Positions 56,107-64,000 of a stretch of 64,000 nucleotides of DNA are shown in pieces. The position numbers and the translations under genes were made by a program. The notes under the pieces are model-generated. The model saw only the letters and a program-made list of their open reading frames with translations, made no database searches and was not told the origin of the DNA. Position 1 is the first letter of the stretch. Every line of letters starts with the position of its first letter. The stretch is taken from positions 1 through 64,000 of the forward strand of contig JABFUD020000229.1 of assembly GCA_014529385.2 (NCBI GenBank), given 5' to 3'. The stretch is from Adiantum capillus-veneris (lineage: Eukaryota > Streptophyta > Polypodiopsida > Polypodiales > Pteridaceae).

Positions 56107-56134
56107 TATTACCATATACATGTGGTAGTGATGT
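56107..56134 (+). repeat. F3 3' LTR fragment
   Basis: First 28 bp of the LTR (ATTACCATATACATG), then an abrupt switch to unrelated repeats at about 56135. Confidence 0.75.
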
Positions 56135-56416
56135 CTCAAGGCCCGATCTGATAGTCAAATTTCACTTTTGACCACATAGGGGTTGGGAAATGATGTGTAA
56201 AGCTTGATTGTAAAATTTCAACTCATTTGGACACATACTTCTACAATTCAAGAGAATTTTGTAGATACAAGAAGGTAAAGGTAGAAAAGTGTTGATTTTG
56301 AGAAATTTTGACATCCAAAAATTGTTGTGATCACATATTCGTGTTGTGTGCATCAAGGAGTACCTTGGATAGAAAACTTAGTAAACGCTGAGCCAAAAGA
56401 CTTTATACGCGTTCGT
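56135..56416 (+). repeat. Palindrome-bounded repeat unit, left part of a second B-like leader
   Basis: A segment of about 282 bp framed by TGTCTCAAGG on the left and AGACTTTATACGCG on the right. The same frame recurs at 59993-60412. No coding sequence. Confidence 0.55.
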
Positions 56417-57623
56417 ACAACCGAAGTGTGTCAACCATAGAAGATGGCACGGGTAGATATATGCAGGCTAGTAGAAGCATGGCAAAGGGCGTGAGCAGCT
56501 AGGAAGATCATGGGCTGACATGCACCATCGGAAATGTATGACTGATGCGGTTTATAGACCGAGGAAGGCTCCATAAGGGGTAATTTGGGTAGCAAGAGAA
56601 GGAGATGCGAGATGCAGTCTTTGGGTCTAGGAATGAAGAGCTTGAAGTGATGAAGGAGCAGGTCCAAACGGCTCATCAAACCGAGCTACGGAGCTCAAGT
56701 TATTGAAGGTTTAAGTTTCAATGTGTTGCAAATTCTTCCCAGACAGGGTAGCTAGGGATAGGTGGTCCAAGTGGAAGTCAGGGTATAGGTGTGTAGTACT
56801 CTATTTATGGAGCCTACCCGTCTTTTCAGATTACAGATCAGAGCTATTGTTTGCATTTTATGGCCAGTTGAAGTTTTGCCGGGGCCTAGGTTGGTGCCCA
56901 CCTCAACACATAGGGAGGTGTGCCATCTGGCGTCTTTTGAGCCCCAACGAGGTTCTACAATAGAGTATGCATCATAAGGGTTAGCAAGAATTGATTGCAC
57001 GTCAAACGGAGTCCGTAACGGAAAAATATTGAAGGCGCAAGATTGGGTGCACTTGTCCGGGGTTGATTGCTTGCAGATGAAAGATCTCAGTTTTTGGGGC
57101 CTCGGTTTGAGGTGTTCCTAGATTTGGATGAGGCGATAGTTATGTGGCTTGGAGCTGGACATACGAGGTCTCAATTGGCCTTAACTGCTTGGGAGTCGGA
57201 TCATTAGATAATAGTTGGCAAGCACTACAAGTTAGGAAGCAGAAATGGATTTTTTTGAAGATTTTAAGGGGATCTTGGAACCTTGAAAAGGTGAATTCAT
57301 ATGGGGCTACCATGTGGCGGGCCGTAATCCCGTATGCGAGGACCTAGACCAGGAAAGAAGAGTATAAGGGTTGGGGCGTGAATCCCATTGTGGTATGTGG
57401 AGGCGTGGGGGGAGCTTCGAGATGCCCTGGCGATGGTTGCCCGTAATGGGCGCGCTGTGTAGTGGTGCGCGCCTGAGCGGTGGCTCACGCGGCGATTTTG
57501 GGTGGCTCTGAGCGAGCGTTGGAATTGACGACCGGCGGTGGCGGTGTATTGCAGTTGATGACATGGCTGCCCATAAGGGTCGATGCCCGCACCTAATCAG
57601 GAAAAAGTTTTTTGAGGGTTCTT
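56417..57623. other. Unresolved sequence left of J
   Basis: No domain recognised on either strand; small open frames are not supported by any motif. GC content rises after about 57300. From about 57470 it is a copy of 58940-59090, so that part is the 3' internal end of a J-type element. The earlier 1 kb may be older J sequence or an independent insertion. Confidence 0.3.
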
Positions 57624-57644
57624 CCCCCCCCCCCCCCCCCCCCC
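57624..57644 (+). repeat. Run of 21 C
   Basis: Uninterrupted C tract; the second J copy has only CTTCCCTCC at the same place (59089), so the run expanded in this copy or is a sequencing problem. Confidence 0.8.
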
Positions 57645-57645
57645 G

Positions 57646-57663
57646 AATAGCGACATCGCTATT
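57646..57663 (+). repeat. Hairpin before J polypurine tract, copy 1
   Basis: AATAGCGA-CA-TCGCTATT, a perfect 8-bp stem. Repeated at 59098-59115. The purine tract TAGGGGAGGGG follows within ten bases. Confidence 0.75.
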
Positions 57664-57684
57664 GGCTGCTTAGGGGAGGGGTCC

Positions 57685-58552
57685 TGTAGTGAAGGCAAGA
57701 GAGAGAGAATGCAAGCCCGAGGAGGTTCAAGGAGCTAATCAAGGGGAGGATCCCACAATAGGATCTCACTGGATAGCCAGTAGGAGAGAAGGAATTCGAG
57801 AAGTTCAAGGGGCTTACCCCGCCACAAAGGTCATGGAGCAAAGGTCAAGGAACAAGGAGAGAGCATATCCAAAAGAGCAAATACAAGGTTGGAAAATTGA
57901 GCGAAAAAAGCATAGAGACACCATGCAGATACCAAACACCAAGAAAGTGCCAAGTGGTGGCCATGCAAGAAGACTTCTAAAGGAAGCTCCAGTTAATTGT
58001 ACGAGCTAGATAGCTCCTTGTTTTTTTCCTTTTTAGACTTAGCCAAGCCTTATAAAAGGGCATAGAAGTGATTTTTTGAGGGCTTTTTGGCTAGGGAGAG
58101 TGATTGGAGTTTTTCAAGCCTGGGTATTGCAACCTTGCCATTGGAGCAGCATACTTGACTGTACTATCTCCCTATGCAATAATACCAAACATTTGCCCCT
58201 ATTTCTTGTGTTGCTTCTCCCCATTTCCCTACTTTTCTCTTGCTCTTTGTGTACTTGTCGGTGCTTGCAGAGGGTTTGCCTACAGCTTGAAGGGTGTTAC
58301 CAAGAGGACTGAATTGGGGTGTCTTGTGAGTCGGAAAGGGTGAGTTTAGCAGTGTGGGTGCGTTTATGCTGTAAGGTGTTTTTTTGGCAAGGTGTGAGAC
58401 ACATGTTCTGTATGCCAAAATGGATTTGTTACTGCAAATTATCCAATTTGAAGGTGTTATTAGAGAGGTTAGGGGTGATGTGGAATCTTTGGGCTATAGA
58501 GAGGCAAACATTTTTTGTGCTGAGTGTGTTCCCTATTTGCCCTCTCCATCTT
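57685..58552 (+). repeat. J LTR 1
   Basis: Starts TGTAGTGAAGGCAAG after the purine tract; TATAAAAGG at 58050 is a likely TATA box. Matches 59137-59992 throughout. The right edge is where the second copy stops and may extend further. Confidence 0.7.
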
Positions 58553-58676
58553 CTGGTTTCGCCCACTGAGGAACTGTATAATGCTCCAATTTGAGGTTTG
58601 AAGCCGTGGTTTTTAGTCGACAAAGCGGTTGGTTGATGGTCGAGGTGTTTGATGGTCAAGTTTGAAACTGACAGAG
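58553..58676 (+). other. J region between LTR 1 and gag
   Basis: About 120 bp without coding sequence; a primer site should be here but I could not identify one. Confidence 0.35.
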
Positions 58677-58940
58677 ATGGTGGAGCCAGGTTTTGGACCC
58701 ATATTTATGGGCATTGAAGATCCCGAGGATTGGTTAGAAAATATTGAGTTATGGATGTTGTCGATGCGTATGTCGACGGATGCAAAAAGGTTGCAAACGG
58801 TGCCGCTATTAATACAAGGATGAGCCAAGGTGTGGTTCGATGGTTTAAAGAGCAATGATTGAGGATCATGGCAGAGGTTGCAAATCCAGTTTTTGGAACG
58901 GTTTTGAGAGGTGATTACAAAGGAAGAAGCTGGCGCAAAG
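58677..58940 (+). pseudogene. J gag core fragment
   Basis: MVEPGFGPIFMGIEDPEDWL, then LWMLSMRMS and, after a TGA, AKVWFDGLKSND and QFLERF: the conserved order of a retrotransposon gag core (short hydrophobic start, W-L, W-F-x-x-L). Two in-frame stops. After about 58940 the sequence is the 3' internal end of J, so nearly all of pol is missing. Confidence 0.65.
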
Positions 58941-59097
58941 CTGGTGGCTCATGCGGTGATTTTGGGTGGCTCTGAGCGAGTGCTGGTGTTGATGGTCGGC
59001 AGCGGCAGTGTACTGCAGTTGATGATGTGGCTGCCCATAAGGGTCAATGCGCATGCCTAATGAGACAAAAGCTTTTTGAGGGTTAAGGCTTCCCTCC

Positions 59098-59115
59098 AAT
59101 AGCGACATCGCTATT
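59098..59115 (+). repeat. Hairpin before J polypurine tract, copy 2
   Basis: Same 18-bp hairpin as 57646-57663. Confidence 0.75.
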
Positions 59116-59136
59116 GCCTACTTAGGGGAGGTGTCC

Positions 59137-59992
59137 CGCAGTGAAGGCAAGAGAGAGAGAATGCAAGCCCAAGGAGGTTCAAGGAGCTAATCAAGGGGAG
59201 GATCCCACAACAGGATCTCACGGCCAATGGACAACCAGTAGGAGAGAAGGAATCGAGAAGTTCAAGGGGCTTAGCCCGCCACAAAGGTCAAGAAAGAAGG
59301 AGAGAGCATATCCAAAAGAGCAAATACAAGGTTGACAAATTGAGCGGACAAAGCATAGAGGCACCATGCAGATACCAGACACCAAGAAAGTACCAAGTGG
59401 TGGCCATGCAAGAAGACTTCTAAAGGAAGCTCCAGTTAATTGTACGAGCTAGATAGTTCCTTGTTTTTTTCCTTTTTAGCCTTAGCCAAGCCTTATAAAA
59501 CGGCATAGAAGTGATTTTTTGAGGTCCTTTTAGCCAGGGAGAGTGATTGGAGTTTTTCAAGCCTATGTATTGCAAGCTTTCCATTGGAGTTTCATACTTG
59601 ATTGTACTATCTCCCTATGCAATAATACCAAAAATTTGCCCCTATTTCTTGTGTTGCTTCTCCCCATTCCCCTCCTATTCTCTTGCTATGTGTGTACTTG
59701 CCTGTGCTTGCAGAGGGTTTGCTTGCAACTTGAAGGGTGTTACCAAGAGGACTGAATTGGGGTGTTTTGTGAGTTAGAAAGGGTGAGTTGAGCAGTGTGG
59801 GTGCATTTATGCTGTAAGGTGTTTTTTTGCAAGGGGTGAGACAACAGTTCTGTATGCCAAAGTGGATTTGTTAGTGCAAATTAGCCAATTTGAAGGTGTT
59901 ATTAGAGAGGTTAGGGGTGATGTGGAATCCCTGGGCTATAGAGAGGCAAACATTTTGTGTGTTGTTTTGTGTTCCTATTCCCCCTCTCCAGC
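59137..59992 (+). repeat. J LTR 2
   Basis: Second LTR (CGCAGTGAAGGCAAG; the first base T is C). TATAAAACGG at 59492 replaces the TATA of LTR 1. Ends at 59992, next to GCGTATAAAGTCTC, the other half of the palindrome left at 56416, so J lies within that palindrome. Confidence 0.7.
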
Positions 59993-60412
59993 GTATAAAG
60001 TCTCATAGGCCAGATTTGGGTCAAATTAGACATTGAGTATACCCTAGTGTCTAGAGCATAAAATAAGTCTCTAGCCAAAATTTCATAGAATTTGGAGCTC
60101 ATTTGGGCTTGCAAAGAGCAAAAGATAGAAAACTGCAGGTTCAGGCTTGTATTGGTCTTAACTTGCTCAAAAAATGTCCAAATTGAATTTTTGAAACTTT
60201 CTGAGAGTTGCTTGAGTGACAAAAAATCAGTGAAAGAAAAGTCACCTCATTCTTCCACAAAAGACTTTTTACGCGTATAATGTCTCAAGGTCAAAATAAA
60301 TCTCAAATTCACAAACTAAAACTTGCAATGGATAGAGGACATCAAGGAGAGCTCGCATACCAAATTTTGTTAAATTCTGAGCACATAGACTTTATACACG
60401 TATAATGTCTCT
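59993..60412 (+). repeat. Palindrome-punctuated repeats, right part
   Basis: Near-palindromes AGACTTTTTACGCG/TATAATGTCTC at 60262 and AGACTTTATACACG/TATAATGTCTC at 60388; half-site GCGTATAAAGTCTC at 59993. Spacing about 270 and 126 bp, similar to the steps in the B leader. Confidence 0.65.
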
Positions 60413-60811
60413 AGCCCTTGGAGGTGAAAACTGACAATGAGCTCACAGAAGTGTTTGCCAGCATAAAGAAGGCTTAGTGACCAACTTTCAACAAATTTGG
60501 GTCACATTTGGTCAAGATAGAAGCAAAAATACTTGGTCCTGGAACTCTTTTGAGTGTTGTTTCAAGTGCAGCTCACCAAAACTGCTCTAACTTTTGATAG
60601 ACAACTCCAAATTGAGTCAGATATAGGTAGAAAGAAATCTTGTGGGAAATACGACTGAGTTTTGGTTTTAGAGCTGAGTTTTTCTAGCTTTCCTAAATCC
60701 AAACTTTTAGGGTACCCATAACTAGTTTCCAGAGACCAAAAGAGTCATAAAATCCTGACTTCTGAGAGATCTAATGAAGGGCAAAAAGGGGATAACTTGC
60801 ACTAAGCCAAG
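60413..60811 (+). other. Leader before the B-like gag remnant
   Basis: No coding sequence. CAAATTTGGGTCACATTTGG at 60489 resembles words in the B leader repeats. Confidence 0.4.
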
Positions 60812-62250
60812 GTGTGCTTATTAAGATTATTGAGTGGGTGTGACATTAAGAGATCCAATATCATGACGATGGAAAGCCAGTCTACCAATCCTTTTTTAGA
60901 TATGACCAGAGCCATGGCAAGCCAAGATGGAAGTGCTGAGATGCCAATCTATCCACATTTTGACACAAACCCGCACAATGCACTAGAAAGAGGTGGATAT
61001 TTGGTCAATGAAGGACCACAAATATCTACACCAAGCATGATATCTCCTATGAGAATTCCAATAAGGGAGCCACCTGGATTTCCTTCTAGATAAATAATGA
61101 GAGATGAAATGATCAAATGGCAGACATGCCTCCTCACGTGGATCTGTCTAATGAAACATGGTTGTATCCAGATGTAACCATAGAAAATGAATTTTATAGA
61201 GTTCGAATTATGGCCACAACAGGACCATATGTACCATCACCACCCCCTAAAACTTACTCCTATCCAAATCAGAGCAAAACCTTGAGAAGATATGATACTG
61301 AGAGTCAGAGTGACACGTCTTCTCAGAGGAGTGATTCACCAAGAATCCAATCCACATGAAAGCCAAAGGTATCTAGTAAGCAAATGAAGCTTATAAAAGT
61401 CTTAGCTCAGAGACTTGCTCCTCTAGTCAAATCTGACCTCCAAGAACCTCTATGGTGTTAAATTGAGAGAAAATGAACAAACCATACAACGGAAGGGTGT
61501 TGCTACAACCAAAGGTATGTACACTTATTTAAGTAGCACCTCCTCCTCATAGATACGTTATGGAAAATACACCAAGTCCAATAGGAGTTTCAATGACACA
61601 TCTTGTCTTAGGACAACAACCTACACTACTAGGTGCCAAAATGCCTTTAGACACGAGATACACGCAGATGATAGAACCATCCAACAGAAAAGCGATAGTA
61701 TCAGCTACAATGCATTATAAAAACCAACCTAGGTACTTTCCTTTGACGGGACAAAAGATGAGAGAAACACATTGAATGGTGAGAACGGCACAACCTCCAA
61801 CTTTTGTGTTTCCACCTGAAGAAAGAAGGTATGAGATGGACGAAAGGAAATTGCACTTCATTACTAATAGAGGCTTAGCAAGGTCAAAGCCTCTCTACAA
61901 CCAAGAGGAATTGAAGAAGAAGATCCTCAACCAGAGATAGATTGTTGCAAGATCCGTGGCAACCACTGGTCAAACAATGTCCTTAAATGGAGATCACACA
62001 TGTAAATGCCTATCGTCTTGATTGTGGAATCATTCACCTGATCCCCAAATGCCCAAAAAAACCAAACCGCGTCATCAAGATCACAATGAATGTCTCAAGG
62101 ATTGTTTAGCTACCCAGTAGCTCAGAAAATGAAAACATCATACCAGTTCAGGTAGTTACGAGAGTTCAAGATACAAAAGAAGTTGAGAACCTAGAGACGC
62201 GTGAAACAAAGACCGATGCACCTAGTCAAAAAACCAAGAGCAAATAGAAC
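60812..62250 (+). pseudogene. Diverged B-like gag remnant
   Basis: Broken frames with weak but ordered similarity to the B gag tail. 61560-61775 (SPIGVSMTHLVLGQQP) parallels APMGMERTQTVLGQQP of B; further on PKCPKKPN and SRIVQLPSSSENENIIPVQV (the latter across a stop) parallel the B zinc-knuckle tail (DCPKNP, IPSISSESEPFVPI). Possible knuckle CCKIRGNHW at about 61945. The upstream frames (60812-61359) are Pro/Ser-rich with no known motif. Confidence 0.4.
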
Positions 62251-63700
62251 AGTTGGAAAACTAGAAAGGCTAAGATGAAACCATGACAATGATAAACTTG
62301 AAGGACCATAGTTATAGGGATGTGACAAGAACACCTTTGGAGGAGTTTGATTCCGCTACTGTAGCAAGATCAGAACTTCCAGCATGGCTGGGTAAGCCTA
62401 AACACTTGTGGATGTGTGGAGCTTCGCAATGCAGAAGCTTAACAAGAGAGGAAGACATCCTAGAAAGGGCAACTGAATATACATATTATATCATGGAACC
62501 CTTTTCTTAGAAAGAGTTAGAGCCACTTGAATGGTAACACATCTTGGCTACTCTCGATGTGTGCGCTATTCAACATGATCCAACAACAAAGTTTTGTGAT
62601 GAAGATGGCTATGATGCTATTCCTTACTTCATAGTGAGTGTAATCTAGAAAATGAAGACAAAAAAGAAGAAGGGTTCTACGACTCTGTAGAGCACTTGGA
62701 GCTTCATGAAGATACAAAAAATGGAAATCTGGATGATCGAGCAGTTGACAAAAATAAAATTTTTAACAAATGCACGGTTATATGATTGTCCAGATCAAAA
62801 ACCTAGGAACCAATGTCACCGCTACAAGAATAAAGTGCATCAAAAATTGATTCCAAAATCCTTAATGGAAATGCAATTGCAACAAGCATCCTCATACATG
62901 GCTCCCATACATGAAGAAAATACTCAACCAAGAAGAACACATGTATGTCAACAAGCTAACAATGCTCTAATCAAGTGAATAGAAAAGTCATCCCAGAAAC
63001 AACAAACAAAGAGCAAGCAAACAACAACTTTTCATAACCAGCCAAACCACAAAGGGAAAGTTCTAGAATGCAATATTGCTGAGGACAATTGTGACAATGA
63101 TAATTCTTTTGACATTCCCTACCAGCAACTTAGGTCATCACCATCACTAGCTGCTTCAATAACAACCTAGGATGGAGAAAAGAAAAGAACAACAGGTCAG
63201 AACCAAAAGTTTGACAAATCTGGATACCAAAGAGCTAGATTGGCCAAAAGCAGGTATGGATCAAGAAGATGAAGATCTCTGCCAAATCACAAAATCCAAT
63301 GCCAGAAGAAAAACAGCCGAAGCCTGCAAGAACATCTATAAAAAACACAAAGTTGCAAGCTTTCACAACTCACATTTGGGTTTCAAAGAAGTTGACTCAA
63401 GCACAAAGAGGTTAGGAGTTCGTCTGGATTACAAAGTGGTTAAAGTATCAACTCCCAAAGTATAAATCTCATCGCCAACCAAGCTTACAAGAGATGAACA
63501 AGAGACCGTTGAAGACTCACACAAAGACAAGGTGGATTCCAACAAAGTCTCTTCAAACACAAACGAAGCAGGGACAAGTATGGGCTCCGGAATAGTATCA
63601 AAAAAACAACCAATAATCACAAAGAAGTGGGTCCCAAAGGTATTCAATAACACTGCTTTTACTGCACCGCCGCTTGAATTCTTTCAATTCCTCCTACGGT
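62251..63700 (+). pseudogene. Lys/Gln-rich remnant, unidentified
   Basis: Several short plus-strand frames (62283-62510, 62706-62978, 63172-63465) rich in Lys, Gln and Ser, continuing the composition of the preceding gag-like region. KKWVPKVF at about 63630 recalls the VPKTSSIVPKKVP stretch of B (25500-25570). No enzyme motif seen. Confidence 0.3.
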
Positions 63701-64000
63701 TATAGTACACTTAGAAGAGAACCCACTCTTAGGAACAATGGAAAATCAACAATGAACCACAAGGCTAAACTGGATTCCAAAGAAGCATCAAATAGATATG
63801 TAAGCCTTCAAAAAAGCTCTACAACCTTCAATCAAGAAAACGACACAGGAGCTTCAAGGGCGAGTACATTGCTTAGAATAGAAGCCACTTCAGCAAATGC
63901 CAATAAACAAATTGCTTATACCCACATCTTCCACATCATAAATATTTTCCATGCATTGACTGTGTATGCATAATAGGGCTACATTACAAGTCCTGCATAG
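63701..64000. other. Window end, nothing recognised
   Basis: One open frame of 99 codons (63674-63973) without motif; same Asn/Ser/Lys-rich composition as upstream. Confidence 0.3.

Noticed and set aside
1-56134. The repeats are an assembly duplication error
   Set aside because: The three units differ by many substitutions and by separate insertions (X/Y, D, G, H) and deletions, which an assembly duplicate would not show. Long-read proof is still lacking.
56431-57564. Small ORFs on both strands in the unresolved region as genes
   Set aside because: None exceeds about 85 codons, none shows a motif, and the region right of 57470 belongs to a J element.
57624-57644. C21 run as a regulatory G-quadruplex or telomere-like element
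   Set aside because: A homopolymer present in only one of two copies is more likely slippage or a sequencing effect; no supporting structure nearby.

Overview
The window reads as transposon-rich nuclear DNA of a land plant. I found no complete host gene. Nearly everything recognisable is LTR-retrotransposon: Ty1/copia elements primed by initiator tRNA-Met, a chromodomain Ty3/gypsy element, and Tat/Athila-like gypsy pieces, including the second (archaeal-type) RNase H that is known from plant Tat elements. A non-angiosperm plant such as a fern or lycophyte is my guess only; nothing here proves it. There is no bacterial operon structure, rRNA gene, convincing tRNA gene or CRISPR array.

The main large-scale structure is a tandem array. 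A composite unit of about 17 kb (insertions removed) is repeated head to tail: B (gypsy gag, integrase, dead protease) - F (5'-truncated copia, + strand) - coding-like fragment - E (chromovirus, - strand) - spacer with palindromic repeats - B again. Unit I is about 1-15308, unit II 15309-45196, unit III 45197-56134. E sits at the same place with the same ATATG target-site duplication in units I and II, and the B/F junction and internal deletions are shared, so the units were copied as DNA after these insertions.

Later events differ between units. Unit I carries two opposed gypsy remnants, X and Y (638-4872). Unit II carries a copia element D (18109-23261, TSD ATGAG) in B, and an 8.8-kb gypsy element G (33234-42004) in E. 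Unit III carries copia H (46031-50376) with an almost unbroken 1252-codon frame, plus deletions in B.

From 56135 to the end the array gives way to a related but diverged gag-bearing remnant. Its leader has palindrome-punctuated repeats and is interrupted by a short LTR element, J (two LTRs at 57685 and 59137).

Functionally this is a graveyard. Most reading frames are broken, the B protease and integrase are defective in every copy, and H is the freshest insertion. The most unusual observations are two overlapping (ATGA) small ORFs in the LTR of G, which encode homologous peptides of 72 and 70 residues; a third homologue is fused in front of the archaeal-type RNase H at 2566-3021.
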